In this document: positions 12,434 to 21,854 of the stretch, one piece after another | Layout of the letters: each line of letters starts with the position of its first letter | Position numbering within the stretch: the stretch's first letter is position 1 | Notes under the pieces: model-generated | What the model was told of the DNA's origin: nothing | What the model saw: only the letters and a program-made list of their open reading frames with translations | Database searches by the model: none | Translations under genes and position numbers: made by a program | Assembly (NCBI RefSeq): GCF_000764305.2 | Contig: NW_025937957.1 | Coordinates: forward strand, 100,382 to 164,381 | Direction: 5' to 3' | From: Hyalella azteca | Taxonomy: Eukaryota > Arthropoda > Malacostraca > Amphipoda > Hyalellidae | Length of the DNA: 64,000 nucleotides

Positions 12434-13392
12434 AACTGTGTTGTGTTAAATCTGTGTATAACAAATCTGAGCTCCAAACAACACTGTGTTAATTCAATGA
12501 AAGTTACGAAGCGCCTTTAAAGAACGCAGCAGACTTCGGCATAAAAAAGCCGGATGATGCAAACAATAAAAATTAGTCCGAGTGTCTGTGAATGACTGCG
12601 GCTTTTGTGACAGAATCTTCAAACGCGTGTCTTCAGAGCTGCGGCAGACGCACCAAACTGGTACGGAGTGAGTGTAGAGCTGAGAAATGAAGTCATAATG
12701 CACAAACTAGACAATGAAAGTTCTTCTTAAATTATGTGGCAAATTCTTGAGATATTTTATTTGTTTTTAAATTGCTGTCAACAAGCAGTTTGAAGTTCTT
12801 GTCGAGTTTTTTATTGATGAAAATCAATTGCATCGTATCTATATTTGCTCACAGCGGTTTCAGTTTTCGAAGGTTCTTGCCTGCTTTCGTTGTACAACAT
12901 CCGAGTGGGTTGAGGAGGAAATCTAGAGCCGTTCTATTTATAATTTACACTAATAAATTTTAATAAAAGTTTTCATTTTCAATGTAGATTAGGATAATAT
13001 TATTATTGGTGTATTTGTTTCGACTTTAAGGTACGAAATAGTCAAAATAAGTGGTAGAAATAAAATAGATGATACATAACAAAAAGTGTGTACATAATTT
13101 ATTATAAATCGGGAGCTATCAATGATTTCTCGTTTCGTCTCCCGCAACTTTCTTATATACGACACCTCCTTAAAGTTAAATTTTTATGTTCAATCACATG
13201 TCAATGAAATTCATCAACCAGAATGAAATTAACTTGTATTTCAGTGATAGATCACCTACAATTCTTCCTTCTCTTTCACTTCATCAGTTTTGCAGCTTTT
13301 TCGCCCTTACAAGGGTTAGGATCGAGCCGTAGAATGTATAAGACTTAAGACTTATAAGACAAAGAATGTATAAGACTTATAACTAATCAACC
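12434..13392. other. no gene recognised; possible upstream region of the 12.4-kb exon
   Basis: The minus-strand frame at 12494-12703 (69 codons) is not continuous in frame with the exon at 12433 and has no domain. If the exon is real, this stretch would hold its 5' leader and promoter. I see no TATA box I would defend. Confidence 0.3.
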
Positions 13393-13600
13393 TATGGAGT
13401 AGCTCAGCAGTAGCGCTATTCCCAGCAGCAGCTGTAGATAAGATCATGTATAATTTACAAGTGGCACAGCTGTAGTGCTATACTCGACCCAGCAGTAGCT
13501 GTAGATATGATAATGTATAAGATAATGTAATGTATAAGACTTATAACTGATCGGCCTATGGAGTGGCACAGCTGTAGCGCTACTCGACCCAGCAGCAGCT
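13393..13600 (+). repeat. three imperfect tandem copies of an approximately 55 to 85 bp unit
   Basis: The block CTATGGAGTGGCACAGCTGT followed by AGCGCTACTCGACCCAGCAG recurs three times (about 13393, 13460 and 13555). Spacers are rich in ATGTATAAGACTTATAAC. Copies diverge by substitutions and small indels. Non-coding. Confidence 0.75.
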
Positions 13601-14733
13601 ATCAACACAATGAGCGGGCGGGCGGCCGTGAATTTGAATACTGTGACGTCCGCGCTATTAGCGTACGGATAAAGAATTACACGTCATGCGCGTGCTGGAC
13701 GTGGCAAGTAGAACGAGGGTTAAACTTCAAATCTGTTGAGTAAATCATCAAAAATTTAGTGAAGTGTTGATTAAATCAAACACACAACCAATTAAACATT
13801 AATCAACGGATGATTGTCACAAGGCAAAAAAATGCATCCTATATAATTAACAGTAGTATAGTACAATGAACATGAATAGTCAAAAAATGACCTTCCAGTG
13901 TATGTTACTACAATCCTGATCTCCTTGCTACGTTTTTGCTTGATCGTAAATAAATAGTATGGTTTGATAGAATCTATTTGTGGATGACCGAAATTCTCGG
14001 AACAACAGTTAGCCTTCAAGAAACTAAGTGCTACAAATGTTCACTCGTATCAGTGTATCCAAATTGAAGAGTTTATTGTAATTGCGGGTTTGAACACCCT
14101 TGCCTATAGCGACAGCGGTTGAGAACAGCGTTGAACAACAAAGCCTCTCTCCATACGTTGCGTCTTATCGCGGGAGGGAATATTGATCTTGAATTCTACC
14201 CTCGTTAAGGAAGTTGCGAAACGGATTTGCATATAAACAGTATGAAAGTAATTCAGCATAGACGATATATGACCAACATTGTTACAGATACTCAGGCACA
14301 GTTCGTGTGTTATTTGATATTGAACTGCGTCCGCGGGGTATACTGTATTTACTTTGAATTCATGGAACAATTACGAAATATGCGACATTTTTTAGATGAT
14401 TCGAACGGCTATTTGAAAATAAGCCATACAAGCAAAATCCCTAATATTCGATAAATTAAATTAGGAATCACTTTGATCATACGTAAATGATTATTTTCAC
14501 AGTAATTCATTCATCTCCTAATAAACTTTATTGTTTAGGTACAACTAATTACTAATTTAACTTGCTATGTTATATTGGACTACACAAACCTTAGCTCATG
14601 GCTGACAGTTGAAATTTGCCATAAAAAATAAAACAATGTTTTATGGTTTATGGTTGCTGCTTATTGATATTTTATCTTTGTCTAGATATTTTTAGTGAAT
14701 TTTTGTGTCTATAACATAACCTATAATTTATAA
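13601..14733. other. no gene recognised
   Basis: AT-rich. Several frames of 60 to 90 codons overlap on both strands without domains or splice support. The terminal repeat of the Tc1 fragment that starts at 14734 is not recognisable here. Confidence 0.4.
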
Positions 14734-15110
14734 ATGGCAAACTTTTCTGACTTTCAAAGAGGCGAAATTATTGATGCCCGTATGACAGGTGCTATATGAC
14801 AGAAACTTCCGGAATGCTTGACGTTTCATACTCAATTCTCAAAAGTAATGACTGCTTTCGAAAGAGAAGGAAAAACGTCTTCAGTAAAGCTGGAGACGCT
14901 GGAGATGTCTGGCCGAAAGTCGAAGTTGTCTGAAACACCGTAGGTACCTAAATCTAATTGTGAGGGACAATCGAAAGACCACGGCGTTTAAAATTACTGC
15001 AGACCTCAATGGACACACAAAGAACAGTTTCCATAAAGACTGTCCGCCGAAAGCTACATAAATCTGGATTCTATGGAAAAGCTGCAGTTAGAAAATATTT
15101 GGTTTCAAAT
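14734..15110 (+). pseudogene. Tc1-like transposase, N-terminal DNA-binding fragment
   Basis: An ATG at 14734 starts MANFSDFQRGEIIDARMTG, matching the helix-turn-helix start of Tc1-type transposases. Later pieces fall in different frames: KVMTAFEREGKTSS, GRKSKLS, IVRDNRKTTAFKITADL and VSIKTVRRKLHKSGFYGKAA. These are the familiar paired-like DNA-binding motifs in the right order. An in-frame TGA sits about 20 codons in, and at least two frameshifts follow. The catalytic DDE domain is absent, because the sequence passes into the 22-bp minisatellite after about 15110. This is a different lineage from the element at 15663. Confidence 0.85.
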
Positions 15111-15139
15111 ACAAAATGCTTCCAAGTGTATAGAGTGGT

Positions 15140-15662
15140 GCGTTACCTATATGCTACCTATACGCTACTTATAAGCTACCTATTCGCTACCTATATGCTA
15201 CCTATAAGCTACCTGCACGCTATGCGCTACATATACCCTACCTACACCCCCTACATATACCCTACATACACGCTACATATACTCTACCTACACGCTACAT
15301 ATATCCCTACCTAAACGCAACATATACCCTACCTACGCGCTACATATACCCTACCTAAACGCTACATATACCCTACCTACACCGCTACACGCTACACATA
15401 CCCTACCTACGCGCTACATATACCCTGCCTACACGCTACATATACCCTACCTACGCGCTACATATACCCTAACTACACGCTACATATACCCTACCTACAC
15501 GCTACATATACCCTACCCACACGCTACATATACCCTACCCACACGCTACATATACCCTACCTACGCGCTACTTATACCCTACCTACACGCTACATATACC
15601 CTACCTACGCGCTACATATACCCTACCTACACGCTACATATACCCTACCTACGCGCTACATA
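15140..15662 (+). repeat. 22-bp minisatellite, left part
   Basis: More than 20 units of about 22 bp around CTACATATACCCTACCTACG, alternating CTACACG and CTACGCG variants. The first units are degenerate and merge with the transposase fragment. The array is interrupted at a TA (15661-15662) by the Tc1-like element and resumes at 20249. Confidence 0.95.
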
Positions 15663-16038
15663 CAGTGGGGGGAAATAAATATTCGTACACTTGAAAAATC
15701 GTATTTTAATGTATGTAAGTACACAAACTTAACAGGAAAAGTGATTTAAATTATGTATAGAGACGCATAGTATTCAAAAATACTATCAAAAGAAATTAAA
15801 TCTCAATGCAACAAAAAACAATGCAACATGTTCAGTTTTCGGGTGAAAAAAGTATTCGTACAAACAATAAATCCGCATTCTTTTTAATTTAATACTTGGT
15901 TGAATACCCATTATTCAGCTCAACAGATACCAGTCTATTTCTATACGTCTCGACCAATGATTTGCAGATGCTGACTCGTATTTTATACCATTCTTCTTGG
16001 CACACCACCTTAAGATTCTCAATTTTTGTTGGGAGGTC
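15663..16038 (+). repeat. left long terminal inverted repeat of the Tc1-like element
   Basis: About 376 bp, the reverse complement of 19873-20248 with few differences. It extends well beyond the usual 25 to 200 bp and covers the end of the transposase coding region, here in antisense (for example, the complement of GAGAATCTTAAGGTGGTGTG lies near 16010). Confidence 0.93.
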
Positions 16039-16044
16039 TCAAAA

Positions 16045-16193
16045 ATGGCTAAAGGTAAAGAACTAACAAGTTCCCAAAAAAACTAATTCTATCGCGTTGG
16101 AAGGAAGGAGAAAGTTATAGGAAGATTGCTAGCCACTTGAATGTTCCTTTTAGTACAGTTGCTTCGTTCATTGGACGCTTCAAGACCCGTGAC
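16045..16193 (+). pseudogene. Tc1-like transposase, N-terminal piece
   Basis: The ATG at 16045 lies just inside the left inverted repeat and starts MAKGKELTSSQK. After a run of seven A residues (about 16078-16084) the reading frame shifts by one. The next frame continues with SRWKEGESYRKIASHLNVP and FSTVASFIGRFKTRD, a typical helix-turn-helix DNA-binding segment of Tc1-like transposases. The piece stops exactly at the adapter sequence. The homopolymer frameshift may be real decay or a sequencing error. Confidence 0.85.
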
Positions 16194-16212
16194 CTGTCTC
16201 TTATACACATCT
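16194..16212. other. Nextera mosaic-end adapter left in the assembly
   Basis: The 19 bases are CTGTCTCTTATACACATCT, identical to the Tn5 mosaic end used in Nextera tagmentation. On the minus strand an open frame reads through it as MCIRDR, the known signature of this contaminant in predicted proteins. An unresolved N follows at 16236. This is an artefact of sequencing, not biology. Confidence 0.98.
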
Positions 16213-16236
16213 GATCAGGTGCTCCTAGGAAGATTN

Positions 16237-16344
16237 GGTTAACACCTGACAACGACACGTCTACGATCTGAACACACTCTTCAAGAAAGTCACTCACATG
16301 AGAAAGAGCGGCATCAGCAGCGACAAGGACACTCTCAACCGCGT
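16237..16344. repeat. 108-bp direct repeat, left copy
   Basis: Matches 19639-19746 base for base except at about five positions. Both encode VAADAALSHVSDFLEECVQI on the minus strand. Sequence differences show two distinct element copies rather than one read used twice. Confidence 0.9.
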
Positions 16345-16996
16345 CACCCATAAGTGCTACATTAACTTCAGCAAGTTCGCCAGTGTGTTCAAGAAGGCGG
16401 ACCGGTTCGTCCATCGAAATACCAGACATGCTCCAAGTTTCATCGCACATGCTGAGTATTGCATGCGTTGGAAAAGACTCACGTTCGGCGTTAGCGCCGC
16501 TAGACAGTTCACTTATTCTAGGAAGGATGTCAGTTCTAGGTTCATTCTGCACATTTCCAACGGAATCATACGAACACCAAACTAAATCATCCGACCTTCT
16601 CAACTGCGTCATGGCCGTTATTGATTCCTCAACTTCCGGAAGAGGCTCTTCCGAATCAACGACAGATTCCGTAGAACTCGTGGTATCAGTGGCGGTTTCC
16701 CAGTCAAACGCACATGGGACCTCTTGAAAACTCGGACCAACAGGTTCCGTTCTAACACCGCCATGAGGAGACCCAAGTCCCTCACAAATAATGGGCTGCA
16801 CTTCCCCACAACATTCAACGTCTGGTGGCCTGACGGACACAACGCACGACGGGACTACGCAAGGAAAATAAATAGGTTGGTGGTCCGAAGGGTGGGGATC
16901 CGACGATACAGTGCCATCCTCTTCGTCTATAACCGAGGGTCTGCCACGGTGGAGCTCTGGAGAGTCCCTCTTCTCTGCAGAGCTTAAAAGTTTAAC
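16237..16996 (-). CDS. retroelement ORF2, 5' part (unknown function)
   Basis: An open frame lies in -1 relative to gag. It overlaps the gag end by about 80 nt and continues for some 250 codons before running into the adapter. It is acidic and Ser/Thr/Pro-rich (SSTESVVDSEEPLPEVEES), with Cys pairs near its start and an amphipathic helix-like end (VESVLVAADAALSHVSDFLE). I find no D(S/T)G protease motif and no polymerase motif. It may be an accessory or structural ORF. Its start is unclear: an ATG at 17050 lies inside gag, but frameshifting at GTTAAAC (16990-16996) would make a gag fusion. Confidence 0.55.
16953..16996 (-). promoter_or_regulatory. candidate -1 ribosomal frameshift signal
   Basis: On the minus strand the in-frame heptamer G TTA AAC (16996-16990) lies two codons before the gag stop TAA (16986-16984). 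After a 5-nt spacer, AGCTCT (16984-16979) can pair with AGAGCT (16958-16953), and an inner GAGA/TCTC extends the stem. Slippery site, spacer and stem geometry match known -1 frameshift signals, and ORF2 is in the -1 frame. This is prediction only. Confidence 0.5.
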
Positions 16997-18411
16997 TGTC
17001 GAGCTGAAGTACACTTGTTTCCGGCGTGGTTCCCAGAGCAGCGGGGACATTTCAGGAGGGCTTGTCTATGACGATATCTAGGACAGTCGTCCTTTGCGTG
17101 CTTCAAGTCACCGCAAAATAAACAGGCTCCAAGGTTCTCCCAACATGTTTCCATTTCGTGACCTCTGCGGCCACACCAATGACACAGAGAAAAACGTCGA
17201 GCGCCGGCATACGACGGTGTCCGATAACGCTGGCTCGATGCAGCGCCCGCATCGCGACCTCCCTCTGAAGACTGCCGGTGTTCCCTCTGTAGGTCAGGCT
17301 TTGAGCTGGCAGCCGAATCTCGGAACGGCTTTACGCGGGCCGTGGACGGCTGGTCACGAAAGTGCTTACTGCCGCCAACACGACGAATTTTGTACCAAAA
17401 AGATAGGAGTTTTTTCTTCATTTCGGGAAACTGCAGGCGAGAACCACCGAGTGCCTCGCAGTATTCCTTAAGGTTACCCGTTAAAAATCTTGAAAGTTCC
17501 TGGGTGCAGTCGCGTGAGTTCCCGTTGTATTTCGCGTAGAAATAATTCTCGAATTCCGTGAGGAAAGAACGAAGTGATAGCTTCTTGTCCGGCTGAAATG
17601 GCGACGGCTCCACAGGTCCGCGCTGAGCACGCAAAAAAGTCCGTCTACCACTGCGATGCCGCTGACTCGCATCACTGGATTCTCCGGAGTCTCCTTCTGA
17701 AGATATTCGCTGGCAACAGTCAGAAAATGTAATTTCTTCTGCGTCAGTCTTCCACGCAATTCCCTTCTCCCCTGCTGATGGCGAAGGAGGTGACGATGAG
17801 CGCAGGGAATAATCCTCGTTTGGCCTAAGAGGCGAAAGCTCACGCACCACGTTCAGGGAAGGGTTGTGTTCCTCAACTTCACGTATTGGCACATCCGCTG
17901 GGTTCTTCTGCTTGGTGTCAACTGCTTGACGCTCGATGCACAAACTGGATGCTGGCGTATATTTCCAATAATCTGAGTAGGATATTTGATCCAGGTATTT
18001 CGCCCAAGCACCGTAAGTCCACATGGTAGACGTCCGAAGATCAAAAATATCGGCTGTGCCGTTCACCAAAGACGTCAAATGTTCACGGGACAGATTAAGT
18101 TGGGCACGCAAGGTAACGGTAGAGGAGCCCCTCCAAGGTGGAATAACTACCGCTCTAATATGATCGAGATCGTTCAGTAGGTTCATCGAGGCTTGAACAT
18201 TGAAAAGTCCACCGAGAAAATCACTCCTAACTTTAGGATGAATGAACTGCATCAGAAGAGACTGCAGCTTCAAAATAGCACTCAAATCCACGGAACCTGA
18301 ACCTTGCTTACTTTCCAGCGCAGAAATCCGCTCACGTGAAGCAAGTGTGAGATCGTCAGGCGGTGTACAATCCTGCTGCACGGGCACATCGTGGTTGCTG
18401 GCGCTGAACAT
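16984..18411 (-). CDS. gag: retroelement Gag polyprotein
   Basis: 475 codons from an ATG 20 nt downstream of the primer binding site. The middle part (about residues 270-340) contains PDKKLSLRSFLTEFENYF and LSRFLTGNLKEYCEAL, typical of capsid domains of insect LTR elements. The nucleocapsid end has three zinc knuckles: CHWCGRRGHEMETC (about residues 410-423), CLFCGDLKHAKDDC (430-443) and CPRCSGNHAGNKC (455-467). The first two are CX2CX4HX4C and the third has one residue less. The first 200 residues are poorly conserved in general and unrecognised. The frame is intact. The protein would package element RNA in cytoplasmic particles. Confidence 0.92.
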   Translation of the reverse strand: MFSASNHDVPVQQDCTPPDDLTLASRERISALESKQGSGSVDLSAILKLQSLLMQFIHPKVRSDFLGGLFNVQASMNLLNDLDHIRAVVIPPWRGSSTVTLRAQLNLSREHLTSLVNGTADIFDLRTSTMWTYGAWAKYLDQISYSDYWKYTPASSLCIERQAVDTKQKNPADVPIREVEEHNPSLNVVRELSPLRPNEDYSLRSSSPPSPSAGEKGIAWKTDAEEITFSDCCQRISSEGDSGESSDASQRHRSGRRTFLRAQRGPVEPSPFQPDKKLSLRSFLTEFENYFYAKYNGNSRDCTQELSRFLTGNLKEYCEALGGSRLQFPEMKKKLLSFWYKIRRVGGSKHFRDQPSTARVKPFRDSAASSKPDLQREHRQSSEGGRDAGAASSQRYRTPSYAGARRFSLCHWCGRRGHEMETCWENLGACLFCGDLKHAKDDCPRYRHRQALLKCPRCSGNHAGNKCTSARQLNF

Positions 18412-18430
18412 TTCCGAGTAGATGGTAACG

Positions 18431-18448
18431 ATCCCGGACGAGCCCCCA
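18431..18448 (-). other. primer binding site for tRNA-Pro
   Basis: The minus strand reads TGGGGGCTCGTCCGGGAT, the exact complement of the conserved 3' end of eukaryotic tRNA-Pro including CCA. It starts 5 nt after the LTR end and 19 nt before the gag ATG, as expected for minus-strand priming. Confidence 0.93.
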
Positions 18449-18453
18449 AAATA

Positions 18454-19091
18454 TGTAAGCGCGACGGCTATACCTGCCGCTCTTACTTCAGCGCCGACCA
18501 GACAAACGAAACTTTAACCGTGCAGGGAAGTGAACTTTGGTAGTCTGACGATTTATTGGTAACAAAGGCACTGGTAAGAACACAAAATGAACTTGAAATG
18601 AACCCAAAAAACCCAGCGGACGGCACCGACTGAATCTATTGTTCGTGGTAGTGAACTAATAGGATTCTGCAACAAAAATAATAAATAAACTTAAGATATG
18701 GCTATAATACTTAACTTGAAATATTCCTAACAAAATAATTACAATTCACAAATATTACAGCACAAATTTAGATCTCATAATATAACTATTCACAAATATC
18801 ACGCACAAATTTACATGTCACAATATAACCACTTTTCACATAAATTCACCAACAGTGAAGCGCAATGTGCTTCACGACTAACAGAATAAAAGTGACGCGT
18901 ATCGAATGATCAAGAAGAACAGACTTTTTCTCTAAATGAAAATACTAGTAAAATCGAAAGGCAAAAAACATTAATCGAAAAATGGATACAAATTTAACAG
19001 AACAAATATGAGGAATAACTGTTGAATGATCGCAAAAAATTATAAGGAAAATCGCGGTACAAAAATTAAAGACGCATGCGGCGCGGCTACA
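18454..19091 (-). repeat. long terminal repeat of the retroelement
   Basis: Bounds are inferred: on the minus strand the segment starts TGTAGCCGCGCC after a polypurine tract and ends CGCGCTTACA 5 nt before the primer site, giving TGTA...TACA ends and 638 bp. Only one LTR is present, so the bounds cannot be checked by comparison. AT-rich internally, with no confirmed promoter element. Confidence 0.7.
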
Positions 19092-19093
19092 TA

Positions 19094-19103
19094 CTTCCCC
19101 ACT
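19094..19103 (-). other. polypurine tract
   Basis: AGTGGGGAAG on the minus strand lies 2 nt before the inferred LTR start. This is the expected place for the plus-strand primer of an LTR element. Confidence 0.6.
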
Positions 19104-19411
19104 AGCGCGATTGCCGGCATTAAGTTGTGGCATAAAACAGTTTATTTAGAATACGACACTTACTAAAAATATTCACGCGGTACAAAAAATTCAAGATAAC
19201 ACAGAGTTAGAAAGAAATACGGGAAAATATAGATTTCACCTTACGATTAAACTTGCACAAGGGTTCTATTATGACAGATAAATCCAGCGGAAATTACGGA
19301 TGAAGTAACCGCTAAAGGAACACCAATTTATTCAATATTGCACATTAACGATCAAAACCTACGAAATTCAGTAAAACTTAATCTAACGAATTATTTAACA
19401 TATTTACATAA

Positions 19412-19746
19412 TTATTTAGAACGTCGTTCAAGAGTCTTAGGTTGAACATTGGGCAAGTCATCCACTGGACCAACTGAGCGTGTATGAGGTCGCAATGACT
19501 CGGGCTTAGGAGCACTTGAGGCTTCAGCCAAGCGACCAGATCGACGTCTTAGTGAGGCTAGATCAGTCTGTATCTTGTCTTTCACCGACTGCAAGTACGA
19601 AGACATCCTGTCAACTTTAGACGACGCACAAATTGGATGGTTAACACCGGACAACGCCACGTCTACGATTTGAACGCACTCTTCAAGGAAGTCACTCACA
19701 TGAGAAAGAGCGGCATCAGCAGCGACAAGGACACTCTCAACCGCGT
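19412..19746 (-). CDS. retroelement ORF2, 3' part
   Basis: The segment overlaps the left copy through VESVLVAADAALSHVSDFLE, then continues with a Lys/Arg-rich helical stretch (KVDRMSSYLQSVKDKIQTDL) and a basic Ser/Pro tail ending LERRSK and stop. It therefore supplies the C-terminus missing at 16237, giving ORF2 about 345 codons in total. The likely coiled-coil character is inferred. No enzymatic motif. The stop lies about 310 bp before the polypurine tract. Confidence 0.6.
19639..19746. repeat. 108-bp direct repeat, right copy
   Basis: Partner of 16237-16344. Immediately to its right the sequence changes abruptly to Tc1-like transposase at 19748. Confidence 0.9.
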
Positions 19747-19747
19747 T

Positions 19748-19997
19748 TGCAAGATCCACAAAGAAATGGTTCGCTGATAGAAATGTACACGTTATGGAAT
19801 GGCCAAGCCAGTCGCCGGACTTAAATCCGATTGAAAATTTGTGGCGGTATTTGAAGATTCAAATCAAGAAAAGGTCCCCAACAAACATTGAGAATCTTAA
19901 GGTGGTGTGCCAAGAAGAATTGTATAAAATACCAGTCAGCATCTGCAAATCATTGGTCGAGACGTATAGAAATAGACTGGTATCTGTTAAGAGCTGA
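19748..19997 (+). pseudogene. Tc1-like transposase, C-terminal piece
   Basis: In-frame from ARSTKKWFADRN, then VMEWPSQSPDLNPIENLWRY, the hallmark of Tc1-like DDE transposases with the third acidic residue (E of IENLW). It ends RLVSVKS and stop. The first two catalytic Asp residues would lie in the missing middle. The last 40 codons lie inside the right terminal inverted repeat, so they are also encoded, inverted, at the left end. Confidence 0.92.
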
Positions 19998-20248
19998 ATA
20001 AAGGGTATTCAACCAAGTATTAAATTAAAATAATGCGGATTTATTGTTTGTACGAATACTTTTTTCACCCGAAAAGTGAACATGTTGCATTGTTTTTTGT
20101 TGCATTGAGATTTAATTTCTTTTGATAGTATTTTTTATTACTATGCGTCTCTATACATAATTTAAATCACTTTTCCTGTTAAGTTTGTGTACTTACATAC
20201 ATTAAAATACGATTTTTCAAGTGTACGAATATTTATTTCCCCCCACTG
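19873..20248 (-). repeat. right long terminal inverted repeat of the Tc1-like element
   Basis: Inverted partner of 15663-16038. It ends CCCCCCACTG followed by the duplicated TA (20249-20250). Confidence 0.93.
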
Positions 20249-20345
20249 TATACCCTTCCTTCACGATACATATACCCTACCTACACGCTGCATATACGCT
20301 AACTAAACGCTGCCTATGCGCTACCTATAATCTACGTATACGGCA
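20249..20345 (+). repeat. 22-bp minisatellite, right part
   Basis: Units resembling TATACCCTACCTACACGCTG resume directly after the transposon and decay within 100 bp. This shows the transposon landed inside a pre-existing array. Confidence 0.9.
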
Positions 20346-21854
20346 GGCCATATGGAGCGAAAATGCAAAACCAAAAACATCGCGTCCATGGTCGCCTTGA
20401 TAGCACGCGTTACTCGATATAAATGGCGCACATTTATCTTTTTCAAGGTTTTATAGATTGTATGATACAGATTTCGCCAACTTCTGTCAAAATTGGTGTA
20501 ATGTTCACATTATGAAACTTCGATACCTATCCAGCATTTTCCAGCAGCCTTTATTCTGAGCTGAACCACCGTTTGTTATTGATGAACGAAGTTTCTTTCA
20601 GCGGCTGTTTACTCGAATATAACAGAATGTTCAAATAAAATGGCTAATTTAACAATATAATCGTCACTGTGGTAGCATTGCCTTCTCTCATTTGATGAAA
20701 TTAAAATATGCAATACCTCACATAAAGGTTTAAAAATTCCAGGAACAAATTTTAATTTAATGAGAGGCGTTGAAATTATAGGAGATGATTTTAGGGATTT
20801 AAAAACACTAGATATCGAGCTATTAAAATGGTAGAACATTGTGTAGAGAAATTGGCAAACCTGTTACATGGTCCTAGCATAATATTTTAATTCATCCAGC
20901 TGATTTCCATTTTTTCCTCATCATCATTCATCATACTTCATGATCTGATAATTTGTGAAGTTCATAATCATATTTGTATTCATCACTGTTCTAGCAAAGA
21001 TGTTATGACTAAAGAATCTTGACTACAAAACGATGTGAGATGTGATGCTGGAGGCATCAGAGACACTTGCGTTGAACTTTGCTTCTACTTATTTAATTCT
21101 CATCGAAGACCTGAGGGAAAGAGATAAATATAACCTTACGCTTAACAAAAATTTGAATCCTTATTTTATTTGTGTTTTTTGTTAATGGAAACAATACCGG
21201 AAATATTGTTGCATTAATGTCTTATATTTTATAAGCCAATTATTTTCAGAGAACCTGACCTCTTTCATGTACGTTTCTGTCATGTACGTTTCTTTTCGTA
21301 AACTAAAGTTACAAATTCAAAATAATAAATTTATTGGAATATCTATTCAAACAAAAGTAAACTGCTTGTTAACGTAAACTATTATTTTCATGGTTCATTG
21401 TATTTTTTCATGCAGAAAAAAATGTCCTATACAATATTCTTTCTATCTGGGTCAGAAGCTGAGCGATATTTTCAGGGTAAATTTTATGCCTTCATGGCCG
21501 CAATTAGATTTTTGTGTAAAGCGACGAGGCCTGCGACAAGTTACAATTTTCATAGCTAACCAGGAGCGAAGCAAAACACTCAGATTTGGTGCAGCCAACG
21601 TTCGTGGTGTTGGGTAAAATAACAGGCGGGGATTTTTAAAGTTGTCCTGTTCGTTTATGGTTGCTCAGATATATTAGTACCGTTACTAAGTATTTCTTTG
21701 GACTTACATTGTCAGGGTAATAGTAACGAATGTGGCGAAAGAAGGGCCGTCTCGACAAAACAATGAATGGTTGAATTTTATATAATTAGGATGGACAATT
21801 CAATTATACAAGTGTAATCGATTCAATGTACGCTGACATTCTTATCAAAATTAA
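20346..21854. other. no gene recognised
   Basis: AT-rich. Frames of about 75 codons at 20609-20839 (minus) and 21390-21617 (plus) have no domain and no splice-supported context. Confidence 0.45.

Larger units (their letters stand above)
16237..19747 (-). mobile_element. non-autonomous LTR retroelement, permuted segment
   Basis: Minus-strand order is: end of ORF2 (19746-19412), polypurine tract (19103-19094), LTR (19091-18454), tRNA-Pro primer site (18448-18431), gag (18411-16984), then ORF2 start (16996-16237). A 108-bp segment of ORF2 is present at both ends (16237-16344 and 19639-19746; 5 differences), giving a repeat period of 3402 bp. In that period there is no protease, reverse transcriptase, RNase H or integrase, so the unit as seen is gag plus an unknown ORF. 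The order fits a head-to-tail tandem or circle-like junction, or an assembly join between copies. No target duplication can be assigned. Confidence 0.85.
15663..20248 (+). mobile_element. Tc1/mariner-like transposon, internally replaced by a retroelement segment
   Basis: The ends are CAGTGGGGGGAAATAAATA and its inverse, flanked on both sides by TA, the standard target duplication of this superfamily. The transposase reads left to right: an N-terminal piece at 16045-16193 and a C-terminal piece at 19748-19997. Roughly 200 residues are missing between them. A family member would normally be about 1.3 to 1.7 kb. The extra length is a minus-strand LTR element segment. The left internal junction holds a library adapter, so the assembled arrangement may be chimeric. 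Confidence 0.88.

Noticed and set aside
16115..17050. A single 311-residue protein including MCIRDR
   Set aside because: The frame passes through a sequencing adapter and the antisense of a transposase. Only the part above 16237 is element sequence.
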